Source: Zoogloeaceae bacterium (lineage in GTDB: Bacteria > Pseudomonadota > Gammaproteobacteria > Burkholderiales > Rhodocyclaceae). Taken from it: a stretch of 64,000 nucleotides of DNA. The DNA lies in assembly GCA_024235595.1 (NCBI GenBank), contig JACKMC010000004.1, positions 62,001 through 126,000 on the forward strand. The letters are read 5' to 3'. Positions 48,494-57,916 of this stretch are shown here, piece after piece. A program made the translations under genes and the position numbers. Below the pieces are notes generated by a model. The model worked only from the letters and a program-made list of their open reading frames with translations. It did no database searches and was not told the DNA's origin. Each line of letters opens with the position of its first letter. Position 1 is the stretch's first letter.

Positions 48494-48982
48494 CTACGTA
48501 TCGGCTCCTCGCCCCGCCGCAAGCGATGGGCCGCTCCGGCGCGCGCGCGCCAGCGTGAGCAAGCCCTCGTCGAGGAGCAACCTGCGCATGTTCCGCGCCA
48601 GCAGGGCCCGCAATCGCTCGTCGTCCGCCCATGCGAAGCGATCTATCTCCGGCACGGGCCGGCCGCCGGGCCGAAGCTCGAAGTAGCTCGTACAGCTGCA
48701 GCGTTCCACCGCCGTTTCGCGGGTGGTGGTGCCTACCGCAAACAGGTGCAGGTCCTTTCCGCGGTAGTAGGCATGGCGCCCGAGGTCGACGAGTCGATCG
48801 GCGCCGTAGCCGAGTCCGAACTCCTCACGCCCCTCCCTGAGCGCGCAGGCAAGCGGGGTTTCGCCTGCGTCGATGAGGCCTTTGGGCAGATCCCAGTGGC
48901 GACTGCCGGTGGAGTGGCCGATGAGCAACTCGTCGCGCTCGTTGATGACGAGCAGACCACAGGAGAGCTGGATGATTGCCAT
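48494..48982 (-). CDS. Nudix hydrolase
   Basis: A 162-residue hydrolase of nucleoside-diphosphate derivatives. The Nudix box is GLIDAGETPLACALREGREEFGL cut across the canonical G-x5-E-x7-REUxEExGU pattern, preceded by HWDLPK. The CGLLVI start and RPGGRPVPEIDRFAWA segment are typical of small Nudix proteins with broad specificity. Substrate not deducible. 86 bp upstream of the ABC ATPase gene on the same strand. Confidence 0.9.
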   Translation of the reverse strand: MAIIQLSCGLLVINERDELLIGHSTGSRHWDLPKGLIDAGETPLACALREGREEFGLGYGADRLVDLGRHAYYRGKDLHLFAVGTTTRETAVERCSCTSYFELRPGGRPVPEIDRFAWADDERLRALLARNMRRLLLDEGLLTLARARRSGPSLAAGRGADT

Positions 48983-49359
48983 GTCGTCGCTGCACCGGTT
49001 ATCGATTCGCCAAGTCTAGCGACTCAAGCCTGAAGCGGGGTGATCGCTGCGTGTCATGCTTGCGATGTGACGCTGCCGCGCCTTGTCGCCGGGCGATGCC
49101 CGCCTGCTCCCAGGTGGTGCTGTCCAGGCCATTTCGATGTCGCCGCGCCTGCCCGCCGACTCGAGCATGAATTGCGTGATGCGGCGCTCGCCATTGCGCC
49201 GGACCTGGAACAGCCTGAGCCCCTGGCGTCGTTGGCCCGGCGGAGGGATTCGACAGCCACCGCGACGCATTCGGACAGCCCCGGCCGACCACCATCTCGC
49301 TGCCGGCGGCCCCGGCTTGTCGCTATAATGCGCGGTTTAGTCGAATTCTGGAGCGCAGC
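48983..49359. other. intergenic region with prfB promoter element
   Basis: A 377-bp gap between divergent Nudix and prfB genes. A perfect TATAAT at 49324-49329 lies 31 bp before the prfB ATG and probably serves it; the -35 at 17 bp spacing (TGCCGG) is poor. Frames on either strand show no recognisable protein. Confidence 0.45.
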
Positions 49360-50464
49360 ATGGAAGCCGAACGCATCAACACCATCTCCGAGGCCCTCGC
49401 TGACCTCAAGCGTCGCGGGCTCGAACTCCGGAGGTATCTTTGACTACCCTGAAAAGCAGGCCAAACTCGAAGAAGTAGTCCGCGCGCTGGAAGATCCGGC
49501 GGTGTGGAATGACGCCGCCCGCGCCCAGGAGCTGGGCAAGGAGAAAAAGGCGCTCGAATCCGTAGTGGTGGCGTTGCAGGACGCCGACCGCATGTCCGAC
49601 GATCTCAAGGAGCTGTTCGAGCTGGCGGAGATGGAGGACGACGAGGACACCATGGTGGCGGTCGAGACCGACCTCGCGGCACTCGAAAAGAAGATCGGCG
49701 AGCTCGAATTTCGCCGCATGTTCGCCAACCCGATGGACCCCAACCCCTGCTTCATCGAGATCCAGGCCGGCGCCGGCGGCACCGAGGCCCAGGACTGGGC
49801 GGGCATGCTCGAGCGCATGTACCTGCGCTACTGCGAGCGCCGCGACTTCAAGGTCGAACTGCTCGAGGAGTCCGAACGCGAAGTCGCCGGCATCAAGAGC
49901 TGCACCATCAAGGTGGATGGCGAATACGCCTACGGCTTCCTGCGCACCGAGACCGGCATCCATCGCCTGGTGCGCAAATCGCCATTCGACTCCAACGCGC
50001 GTCGCCACACCAGCTTCTGCTCGGTGTTCGTGTTCCCCGAGGTGGACGATTCGATCGACATCGACATCAATCCGGCCGACGTGCGCACCGACACCTACCG
50101 CGCCTCGGGTGCGGGTGGCCAGCACATCAACAAGACCGACTCGGCGGTGCGCCTCACCCACATCCCCAGCGGCATCGTGGTGCAGTGCCAGAACGACCGT
50201 TCCCAGCACCGCAACCGCGACGAAGCCTGGTCGATGTTGCGTGCGCGGCTCTACGAGATGGAGCTGCGCAAGCGCCAGTCGGAACAGCAGAAGCTCGAGG
50301 ACTCGAAGAGCGATATCGGCTGGGGTCACCAGATCCGCTCCTATGTGCTCGACCAGTCGCGCATCAAGGACTTGCGGACCAACTACGAGGTCGGCAATAC
50401 CCAGGCGGTGCTCGACGGCGACCTGGACGACTTCATCCAGGCGAGCCTCAAGCAGGGCGTCTGA
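49360..50464 (+). CDS. prfB: peptide chain release factor 2, with programmed +1 frameshift
   Basis: Recognises UGA and UAA stops and releases the peptide. The zero frame (49360-49443) encodes MEAERINTISEALADLKRRG and ends LRRYL-TGA. The second part continues in the +1 frame from GAC at 49442 (DYPEKQ onward), giving about 367 residues in total. The shift site is CTTTGAC with an internal GGAGG (49430-49434) three bases before CTT, the classical RF2 autoregulatory signal: low RF2 lets the ribosome slip past its own UGA. SPF (VRKSPFDS) and GGQ (GAGGQHINKTDSA) motifs are intact. Confidence 0.97.
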
Positions 50465-50492
50465 TCCGCGCTGAGCGCGGATCGGTTTGCAG

Positions 50493-51764
50493 ATGCGCAG
50501 TTTCCTCGCCTGGCTCGTCGTGATGCTCTCGGCAGGCACGCTTGCGCTGGGCGGCCTGGCGGCGCTCGCGCTCGACGCGGCGCCATCGGTGGAACGGCCG
50601 GACAAGGTATCGCCCTGGGTGGTGGCGCGGGCACGCTGGCTGCTGCGCTATCACGATCCGCGCACACTGGCGCGCGATCAGGTTCGCAACGTCGCGATGG
50701 CGGCCAGCGATCTCGACGAATTGATCAATTACGGCATCAGCCGCCGCTCCACGGGACGCTCGCGGCTGACGCTCGCCAGGGACCTGGCGAAGCTGCAGGT
50801 CAGCCTGCGCTTGCCCGACGGCCTTGTCACCCGCCACCTCGGCCGCTACCTCAACCTGGGCCTCGAGCTCGCCGCGCCGCAAGGCCGCCTCGAGCCCCGG
50901 ACGGCGCACATTGGGCGACTGCCCGTACCCGGCGCCCTGCTCGCTGCGCTTTACCGGCCGCTGCTGCGACTCGCCGGCTACGGTGAGGAGCTCACCCTCG
51001 TCGAACGCACCGTGCAGCGGGTGAGCCTGGCCCCGCGCCGCGCGGTGCTGACCTACGCGTGGCAACCCGAACTGCTCGACAAGGCCCGCGAAGCGGCGAG
51101 CGATTCGGCCTCGCGCGCGGCACTCAAGGATGCGCAGTCGCGCCTCGCCACGCTGCTCGAGTTCCATCCGCAACTGCGCCGCGCCCCGCTGCCGCTGGTG
51201 CTTAGGCCATTGCTCGAGGCCGAAGCCGGGCGCGAAGCGGCACGCGCGACGCTCTTGGTGCTGGCCGCGCGACTGGCCAACAAGAAGCTCGACGCCGTGA
51301 TCCCCGAGGCGGCCACCTGGCCGCAGGTCCCACCCGCTGAGCTGAGCCTCCACGGGCGTGTCGACTGGGCGCAGCATTTCATCGTCTCGGCGGCGATCGC
51401 AGCATGGGCGGGCGAGCCCCTCGCCGATGCGATCGGGCTCTACAAGGAGCTCGCCGATTCCCAGGGCGGCAGCGGATTCTCGTTCGGCGACCTCGCCGCC
51501 GACCGCTCCGGTACCCGCTTCGGCGAACTCGCCAGCACTGATCCCGACTGGCTGCGCCGGCTGCTCGCCAGCGCACCCGTCGACAAGGACCTCATGCCGC
51601 ACGCCGCCGATCTGCCCGAAGGCCTCTCGGCGGCGAGCTTTCGCCAGCGCTTCGGCAGCACCGATGCGCCGGCCTACCGCGAGATGGCGGACCGCATCGA
51701 GTCGCGCATCGCCGCCCTGCCCGCCTACCGCGACGCAGCGCTCGAACCCACCGATAGACGGTAG
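50493..51764 (+). CDS. membrane-anchored protein of unknown function with YfiM/DUF2279-like motif
   Basis: About 423 residues. The N-terminus (FLAWLVVMLSAGTLALGGLAALAL) is a membrane anchor or uncleaved signal, so most of the protein is periplasmic. The middle is helical and Arg/Leu-rich. Near residues 290-345 WAQHFIVSAAIAAWAG is followed by GLYKELADS and GGSGFSFGDLAADRSG, the same order of blocks (H, KEL-D, GSGxS-DLA-D) as the small lipoprotein YfiM/DUF2279; this is recognition by eye. It starts 28 bp after prfB and ends 9 bp before mksF, so it is almost surely in one transcript with the Mks genes. A TTG two codons upstream is an alternative start. Confidence 0.75.
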   Translation: MRSFLAWLVVMLSAGTLALGGLAALALDAAPSVERPDKVSPWVVARARWLLRYHDPRTLARDQVRNVAMAASDLDELINYGISRRSTGRSRLTLARDLAKLQVSLRLPDGLVTRHLGRYLNLGLELAAPQGRLEPRTAHIGRLPVPGALLAALYRPLLRLAGYGEELTLVERTVQRVSLAPRRAVLTYAWQPELLDKAREAASDSASRAALKDAQSRLATLLEFHPQLRRAPLPLVLRPLLEAEAGREAARATLLVLAARLANKKLDAVIPEAATWPQVPPAELSLHGRVDWAQHFIVSAAIAAWAGEPLADAIGLYKELADSQGGSGFSFGDLAADRSGTRFGELASTDPDWLRRLLASAPVDKDLMPHAADLPEGLSAASFRQRFGSTDAPAYREMADRIESRIAALPAYRDAALEPTDRR

Positions 51765-51773
51765 CGCCTGTCC

Positions 51774-53081
51774 ATGAGCGAAACGAACCTCGACGAGATC
51801 CTTGCCGCGGGCATCGACGCCGACGATGTGCCCGAACTGGCCACCCTGATGAACGCACGTCCGCTGGTGAGCGCCTTCATCACCTTGTTCCGCGGCTCCG
51901 AGGCCGAGGTCATGCTGCGCCTGCTGGTGCTGCGCGAGATCGGCCAGGAGGCCGACGCGCCGCGCTGGAACCCCGAAGCCCTGCGGGCGCGCTTCACCTA
52001 TGTCGACCCGGTCAAGCTCGAGACGGTGCTCAAGCGCCTGCGCGACAACGATCTCCTGACCTTTGCCGAAGACGGGCTCTATCACCTCTCCGACCTGGGC
52101 CGCAATGCCGTGGCCTCGATCGCCATGCTGCTGCGCTTCGCCACCGAAGAAGACGCCGAGCTGGGCTTCCTCACCGCCCAGCTTGCGGGCCTGCAGGCGG
52201 TCGGCAGCATCACCCCGGAGGCGCTCGGCCATCTGCTCTCCAAGCTCAACGACCTGAGCTGGCACTTCGAGGAGGCGATCGCCTCCGGCTCGGAGTTCCG
52301 CATTCTCGATTCGCGCCGTCGGCTGGCCGCGAACCTGCGCTGGATCGAGCGCGGCACCGAGATCGTGCGCGCCCTGCTCAGCGACCCCGAAGGCAGCTTC
52401 GACCTGGCCCGTCTCGCGCAGCGGGTCGCACTGGCGCAGTCGCGGCTGGCACGGGTCGACGCGGCCTTCCAGCGGGCGCTGAACAAGATCGAGTCGCAAC
52501 GCGTCACCCTCGGCGCATCGGGCATCTCCTCCTCGGACGTCGCCGCCTGGCTGCGGCGCCGCGACGCCGAGCAGCTCGCCGCGCTGGCCCTGGGCGCGCT
52601 TGGACACGGCCCCGAGCTGCCGCTGCTGGCCGGCGGTCACGAGTTGCTCGACCGGGCCGAGAGCGTGCTCTCGGAGGAAGTCCGCGCAGCCGACACCGAG
52701 CAGGCCCTGCCAGCGCCCGAGCGGGCACCGCTGGACGCCGCCGTCGAGCAGGAAGACCTGCGTCTGCTCGAACACTTCACCCGGCGGCTCGGCACCATCG
52801 CCGACCACGCGCCGCTCTACCAGGTGGTGAGCGGCGGCGGCTTCGCGCCGGCATCCTACCGGCTCTCGCTGCTCGCCCTGCTCGCCGACGGCGAACGCGG
52901 CGGGCCGGCCGACGGCGCGGTCGGCGATTTCATGCGCCTGCCGCTGGACGTCGAGTTCGGCGAGCGCCTGCAGCCGGTGAACGAGGACGGGATCGCCGCC
53001 ATGAGCGAAGGACATGTGCGGCCGCGCGCCGCTGCCAACACCGCCGCCGAGCACGACAACACCCGGGAGGACAGGCCCTGA
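51774..53081 (+). CDS. mksF: MksF/JetA-like kleisin subunit
   Basis: A 435-residue helical protein at the position of the kleisin (MukF/MksF/JetA) gene. An N-terminal winged helix (about 35-115: LVSAFITLFRGSEAEVMLRLLVLREIG; LETVLKRLRDNDLLTFAEDGLYHLSD) is followed by a long helical middle (LARLAQRVALAQSRLARVDAAFQRAL) and a C-terminal winged helix (about 345-405). The last 30 residues are a disordered tail. In MksBEF/Wadjet complexes this subunit bridges the SMC heads. Assignment rests on size, predicted architecture and gene order. TGATG coupling to mksE. Confidence 0.75.
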   Translation: MSETNLDEILAAGIDADDVPELATLMNARPLVSAFITLFRGSEAEVMLRLLVLREIGQEADAPRWNPEALRARFTYVDPVKLETVLKRLRDNDLLTFAEDGLYHLSDLGRNAVASIAMLLRFATEEDAELGFLTAQLAGLQAVGSITPEALGHLLSKLNDLSWHFEEAIASGSEFRILDSRRRLAANLRWIERGTEIVRALLSDPEGSFDLARLAQRVALAQSRLARVDAAFQRALNKIESQRVTLGASGISSSDVAAWLRRRDAEQLAALALGALGHGPELPLLAGGHELLDRAESVLSEEVRAADTEQALPAPERAPLDAAVEQEDLRLLEHFTRRLGTIADHAPLYQVVSGGGFAPASYRLSLLALLADGERGGPADGAVGDFMRLPLDVEFGERLQPVNEDGIAAMSEGHVRPRAAANTAAEHDNTREDRP

Positions 53082-53788
53082 TGGAACACGAACTCAGAAC
53101 CCTGACCGCACGCCTGCTGGCCGGCCGCTGGCTGCCCCGCAGCGACGCGCTGGTGCGCCGCGCGCTGGTGGACGAGACCTTTCGCAACGAGCTCGAGCGG
53201 CGCCTCGGCGAGGTCGGCCTGCGGCTGCTCGACAATCCCTACGCCGCGCATGTGGCGGTGGCGCTGCAGGCCGACATGGCCGAACCGGTGTTCGGCGCTG
53301 GCCGCGAGTACGCCGCCTCGAACATGGGCCTGACGCGCGACGAGGTGGCCCTGCTGGTGGTGATCTGGTCGCTCATCGTGCTGCCCAAGCGCGAACGCCA
53401 GGTGAGCCGCCAGGAACTCGTGGATGACGGCCAGGGCGACATGTTCGGCGCAGAAAAACCCATGCCGCACGGCAGCGCGGTATCGGGTGGCCTCTCGGAA
53501 GCGTCGCTGATCGCCGACTTCGGTCCTGTGCTGGGCGGCAAGACCAAGGTCCGCAACTTCGCGCTCGGCAAGCTCGCCCGGCTGGGTTTCATCGAGCGGC
53601 GCAACGGCGTCATCGGCGAGGGACCGCTGCTCGACGTGGCCCTCGACTACCGCCTGATGGCCGACCGCATCATCCACGGCACGCTGTCCGAGGTGCTCGC
53701 CGCGGCGGGCCACCCGGTCCCCGAAGCGAACGCCTTCGAGCTGGCCGACACGCTGCCCGACGCAGACGACGAAGAGGAACAGGCCTGA
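53081..53788 (+). CDS. mksE: MksE/JetB-like subunit
   Basis: A 235-residue acidic protein placed between kleisin and SMC genes, as MukE/MksE/JetB. The predicted fold is two winged helices (KITE type): LTRDEVALLVVIWSLIVLPKRER and TKVRNFALGKLARLGFIERRNG. The C-terminus is very acidic (DTLPDADDEEEQA). It would bind the kleisin and DNA. GGGAGG lies ahead of the ATG, and TGATG links it to both neighbours. Confidence 0.75.
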   Translation: MEHELRTLTARLLAGRWLPRSDALVRRALVDETFRNELERRLGEVGLRLLDNPYAAHVAVALQADMAEPVFGAGREYAASNMGLTRDEVALLVVIWSLIVLPKRERQVSRQELVDDGQGDMFGAEKPMPHGSAVSGGLSEASLIADFGPVLGGKTKVRNFALGKLARLGFIERRNGVIGEGPLLDVALDYRLMADRIIHGTLSEVLAAAGHPVPEANAFELADTLPDADDEEEQA

Positions 53789-56583
53789 TGTTCCACATCA
53801 AGCAGATCGAACTGGTTCATTGGGACTTCTGGCGCCGCTTCACGCTGCCGCTGGACAGCCAGATCATCACCATCGTCGGCCCCAACGGCTCGGGCAAGAC
53901 CACGCTGCTGGACGCGCTGCGCACCCTGTTCGCGCTGCGCTGCTCGGGCAGGCGCGATTTTCGCCGCTATGTGCGCCGCGCCGACCGCAGCTTTGCGTGG
54001 ATCCGCGCGGTGGTCGCCAACCGCCCCGGCAACACCGGCAAGCGGCCCTTCTTTCCCTGCCTGCAGGACGAGGTCACGCTGGCCTGTCGCATTCGCCGCG
54101 GCGGTGGCGAATGGATGCGCGACTACACCATCGCGGACGGCGACCTGCCGATCGAAACGCTCGAGGAGGCCAACGACTGGCTCGGCCTGCGCGACTACCA
54201 GAGCCGCCTCGCCTGGGGCGGTCTTACCCCGGCCATCGCCAAGGTGCTGGCGCTCGAGCAGGGCGACACCGACAAGCTCTGCGAATATTCGCCCAAGGCG
54301 CTGCTCGAGCTGGTGTTCGACGTGTTCGGCGACAAGGAGGTGCTGGACAACTACGCCACCGCACGCGAGGAGCAGATCAACGCCGAGCGCGAACTCGCCG
54401 ACCTCGCGGTGGACCTCGACCGACTGCGCGCCCAGGCCGATGCAAAGCGCCTCGAGGCCGACCGCTTCCTCGAATGGAAGCAGCTCTCGGACGAGGCATC
54501 GGCGCTCGAGGCGGAGATCGTGCCGCGGCTCGAGGCGACCGAGCTGGCCAGCGCAGTGAGCGCCGAGCGCATCGAGCTCGCCCGTCTCGCCGTCGAACGC
54601 CAGGCGCGCCGCACCGAACAGCGCGCGGCGCGCGATCGGCTGGCGGTGGTCAGGCAGGAGCGCGAGCAAGCCGAGAACAGGCGCTCGACGCTGCGCCGCC
54701 AGGACCTCGAGGCCGACCAGGCTCACCTCCTGGCGCACGATGGGCTGCGCGATATCGAGAAGCTGTTGGCCGAGCGCGAGGCGCTGCGGGTCCAGCTCGC
54801 CGCCGAACATGGCGCCGACGCGGTGCAGCTCGAGCGCGAGCACGAGGAGGTCGAGAAGCGCCTCGATGCCCTGCGTCGCGACGAGCGCCGGCTGCTGGCC
54901 GAATTCGAGGAACGCAGCGAACAGTTGCGCGGCGCACGCAGCCGGCGCGGCCCGCCGCCCGACCCGGTGGTGAACGCTTTCCGCCAGCAGCTCGAGGCCG
55001 CGGGCATCGCCCACCAGGGCCTCGCCGAGATCGTCGAGGTGACCGACCCCGCCTGGCAGGCGGCGCTCGAAGCGGTGCTCCGCCCGTATCGGCACATCGT
55101 CCTGCTGGCACGCGACAGCGATCGCCACGCGGCCTGGTCGCTGGGCGAGCGCGAGCGCTTTCGCCACTTCATCGTTCCCGAACGCGAGGAGGCGCCACCG
55201 CCCAAGGCCGCAAGCCTCGCCGAAGTCGTGCGCTTCTCGGCACCGGTGCCGCGCTGGCTGGCGACGCTGCTCAACCGCATCCGCCGCGTCGACAGCGCGG
55301 AGGCCGCACGCGAGCAGCCACGCGACATCGAGTGGATCACCCGCGATTGCTATCACCGCGAACACCGCGGCGCCCGCCATCTGGGGCGACCGCAGGATTT
55401 TCATTTCGGCGAGCTCGCCCGCCAGGCGCGCATCGACGCGCTGGAGACGGACATCGCCCGCCTGGACGCCGAACGCAAACGCCTGAATCCGCAACTCGAG
55501 ACCGCCAAGGCCCGGCTCACGGCGCTGCGCCAAAGGCTCATGGGCCTGCAGGCGGGCCAGTTGCTGGCCGCCAAGGCCGCCGAATACGCGGACGCCGAGG
55601 CGGCACTGGCCGACGCCAGGCAACGGCTCACCGACGCGATCGCCGGGCGGCTCGAAACCAAGACCGCGCTCGACAAAATCTCGAGCCGCATCAATGGCAT
55701 GGACATCGAGATCGAACGGCGCAACCGTGACCTTCGCGGCGTGGAGCAGCGCCTCGCCGAGATCGAGCACGACAACGCACCCCGTCGCCATGCCCAGGCC
55801 GAGCGCATCCGCAAGCTGCGCCAGCGGCGTCACGGCATGCCGGCACACTGGCGCGACCCGCAGGAGCTGGCCCAGCTCGACGAGCGCTACGGCGGCGCCC
55901 ATGGCGCGCGACGCGAGCTCGAGCGCCTGCGCAGCCGCATCGACGAAGGCGAGTGGGTGACCGACGCGGCGGTGCTGACCCTGCGCGACCGGGTCACCGC
56001 CGATGTCCGCCAGCGCGAACGCGACTATTCCGAACGCGAGGGCTATTGCAACACCACCCGCCGCCTCACCACGGATGCCCGGGCCGCCTACATCGCCAAG
56101 CTGCGCGCCACGATTCGCCAATACGGACGCAACCTAAAGGCGCTCGGCGAGCTGGCCGGCGTGGACGTGGATTGCCCCGCTCCCCACCTCGAAAACGACG
56201 ATCTCTCGCTGGGCCACGCAGGCCTGGAGGTACGATTCGATTTCGACCGCAAGGGCGCGGTCGGCCTCAACGACGGCGAGGCCTCGGGCGGCCAACAGGT
56301 CATGAAGTCGCTGGTGCTGCTGATCGGGCTGCTGATGGACGATGCACGCCCCGGCGGTTTCGTCTTCATCGACGAACCCTTCGCCCACCTCGACGTCGCC
56401 AACATCGACCGCGTCGGCAGCTTCCTGCGTGCCACCCGCGCGCAGTACCTGATCACCACCCCGGTGACCCACAACGCCAACATCTTCGAGCCTTCGCAAC
56501 TCACCCTGGTGACTCGCAAGAAGAAACCCGGCGACGCCTGGGCGCCGCCGATAGGGGTCATACAGCGCGACAGCGCAGCATGA
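53788..56583 (+). CDS. mksB: MksB/JetC-like SMC ATPase
   Basis: A 931-residue SMC-family ATPase. Walker A is GPNGSGKT at 31-38. Two coiled-coil arms (about 185-405 and 530-790, rich in Arg/Glu/Ala/Leu heptads) flank a central hinge-like domain (about 410-530; DPAWQAALEAVLRPYRHIVLLAR). The C-terminal head has signature EASGGQ (about 831-836) and Walker B FVFIDEPFAHLD with D862/E863. The size is close to Pseudomonas MksB and shorter than MukB. In Wadjet/MksBEFG systems the SMC motor extrudes DNA loops and marks small circular DNA for cutting. Fully coupled by 4-bp or smaller overlaps. Confidence 0.88.
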   Translation: MFHIKQIELVHWDFWRRFTLPLDSQIITIVGPNGSGKTTLLDALRTLFALRCSGRRDFRRYVRRADRSFAWIRAVVANRPGNTGKRPFFPCLQDEVTLACRIRRGGGEWMRDYTIADGDLPIETLEEANDWLGLRDYQSRLAWGGLTPAIAKVLALEQGDTDKLCEYSPKALLELVFDVFGDKEVLDNYATAREEQINAERELADLAVDLDRLRAQADAKRLEADRFLEWKQLSDEASALEAEIVPRLEATELASAVSAERIELARLAVERQARRTEQRAARDRLAVVRQEREQAENRRSTLRRQDLEADQAHLLAHDGLRDIEKLLAEREALRVQLAAEHGADAVQLEREHEEVEKRLDALRRDERRLLAEFEERSEQLRGARSRRGPPPDPVVNAFRQQLEAAGIAHQGLAEIVEVTDPAWQAALEAVLRPYRHIVLLARDSDRHAAWSLGERERFRHFIVPEREEAPPPKAASLAEVVRFSAPVPRWLATLLNRIRRVDSAEAAREQPRDIEWITRDCYHREHRGARHLGRPQDFHFGELARQARIDALETDIARLDAERKRLNPQLETAKARLTALRQRLMGLQAGQLLAAKAAEYADAEAALADARQRLTDAIAGRLETKTALDKISSRINGMDIEIERRNRDLRGVEQRLAEIEHDNAPRRHAQAERIRKLRQRRHGMPAHWRDPQELAQLDERYGGAHGARRELERLRSRIDEGEWVTDAAVLTLRDRVTADVRQRERDYSEREGYCNTTRRLTTDARAAYIAKLRATIRQYGRNLKALGELAGVDVDCPAPHLENDDLSLGHAGLEVRFDFDRKGAVGLNDGEASGGQQVMKSLVLLIGLLMDDARPGGFVFIDEPFAHLDVANIDRVGSFLRATRAQYLITTPVTHNANIFEPSQLTLVTRKKKPGDAWAPPIGVIQRDSAA

Positions 56584-57818
56584 CGCGTTTCGGCACCTGG
56601 AGCGCTGCCGATGAAGCGGGCATCAGCAGCCTCTGGCTGAGCGATCCCTTGCGCGCCACCCTCAAGGGCAAGCGCCTGCGTCGCGCGCTCGATGCGCCGA
56701 CGCTCAAGCCCGGCGTCCTGCCTGCGCCGTGGCAGCAAGTCCTCCGCGGCTGGCTTCGCAAGGCCAGGGCCACCACCTTCATGAAGTGGGAAAGCCTCTA
56801 TACCCGTGGCAACAAGGTTCCCGCCAATGCGGTCGAGCCGCTGTTCCAGGTGCTCATGCAGCACGGCGAACTCGAATTGAAGGAAAGGCGCGCTCCCCAT
56901 GGTTGGCAGCGCGAGGCGGTTCGCTTCACCGATCCGTCACGGCTTCGCCGAGAGCTCGGAATTCCGGAACCGGACGAAGCGGCCAATGAGCTCGCCGAAA
57001 GACGCGCTATCGAATACGCGCATCCCGCGCTCGACGTCGCCCGCCAGGGGCTGGACGGCACATCCCCGAGGACTGCGCTGGCGCGCCTCGAGCTGCTCGA
57101 CGCACTTCAGAAATGGCATGACGCGGGGCGCAACCGTGGCCACGCCACGCGTCGCGACTTCGCCCTGTTCAGTCGCGGCAGTACCAAGGGGATTACACCG
57201 GCCGAGTGGCGCTGGCTCGAGGAGCAGCTCGATCTTGCATCGCTCGGTATCGCGGTGCATTCACCGCTGCTGCTGATCGCGGCGCATTGCAGCCTGGTAT
57301 GGCCGCACGGCACGCTGGACCTTGCGGCCATCCCCGGTTTCATTGGCCTGCCGGCCGCCACGCTTGCCTCGATCGAGGCAATTCAATCGCCTCCGCGACA
57401 ATGGCGGCTTCTTGAAAATCGCACGGCCTTCGAGAAAGTCGTCACCTCTCGTCCTGTGGACGATGCAGTGGTCTGGCTACCCGGGTATCCCCCGTCGTGG
57501 TGGCGCGATGCCATGAGCCGGTTCCTCAAGCTCGCCCCCGCAGCGGCAATGATCGCTTGCGATCCCGACCCGGACGGCATCGCGATTGCACTTCAGGCAG
57601 GAGCACTGTGGTCCGCGGCAGGCCTCGAATGGTCGCCCTGGAGGATGAGCGCAACAGAGCTTGAGGGTCTCGGGCACCGGCGGGACATTTCACAACGAGA
57701 CCGCGAACGACTGGATGCCATCGCACCGCTGCTGCACGAACGCCCTGAGTTGGCCGAGCTCGCGCAGTGGATTGCTGAGCACGGCGAAAAAGGCGAGCAG
57801 GAGGGATTGTTCGATTGA
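56580..57818 (+). CDS. mksG: MksG/JetD-like TOPRIM nuclease
   Basis: A 412-residue protein whose ATG overlaps the mksB stop (ATGA). The C-terminal TOPRIM domain shows E279 in LLENRTAFEKVV, a GYPPSWW segment, and D328/D330/D332 in ACDPDPDGIAIAL, the metal-binding acidic set expected for a topo-VI-like cleavage subunit. The N-terminal 270 residues are helical with a basic patch (LKGKRLRRAL; LRGWLRKARATTF). In the known systems JetD/MksG cleaves plasmid DNA caught by the SMC motor. Catalytic residues look intact, so the system is probably active. Confidence 0.82.
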   Translation: MTRFGTWSAADEAGISSLWLSDPLRATLKGKRLRRALDAPTLKPGVLPAPWQQVLRGWLRKARATTFMKWESLYTRGNKVPANAVEPLFQVLMQHGELELKERRAPHGWQREAVRFTDPSRLRRELGIPEPDEAANELAERRAIEYAHPALDVARQGLDGTSPRTALARLELLDALQKWHDAGRNRGHATRRDFALFSRGSTKGITPAEWRWLEEQLDLASLGIAVHSPLLLIAAHCSLVWPHGTLDLAAIPGFIGLPAATLASIEAIQSPPRQWRLLENRTAFEKVVTSRPVDDAVVWLPGYPPSWWRDAMSRFLKLAPAAAMIACDPDPDGIAIALQAGALWSAAGLEWSPWRMSATELEGLGHRRDISQRDRERLDAIAPLLHERPELAELAQWIAEHGEKGEQEGLFD

Positions 57819-57916
57819 GCTGCGGTGGGCGCTCTTCAGTTTTTCGCAACTATCGCCGTTAAGCCGCCACCGACGTCAATAAAGCCATGCCCTGTCCCAA
57901 GCGCCGATAGATCCGA

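Noticed and set aside
49016..49270. Possible small minus-strand gene between the Nudix gene and prfB
   Set aside because: No ribosome-binding site, no recognisable pattern, and several equally long competing frames.
50448..53054. 868-codon minus-strand frame opposite the membrane protein and mksF
   Set aside because: A shadow frame; the plus-strand genes have ribosome-binding sites, coupled junctions and family architecture.
53647..56121. 824-codon minus-strand frame opposite mksB
   Set aside because: The plus strand encodes an SMC ATPase with Walker A, signature and Walker B motifs.
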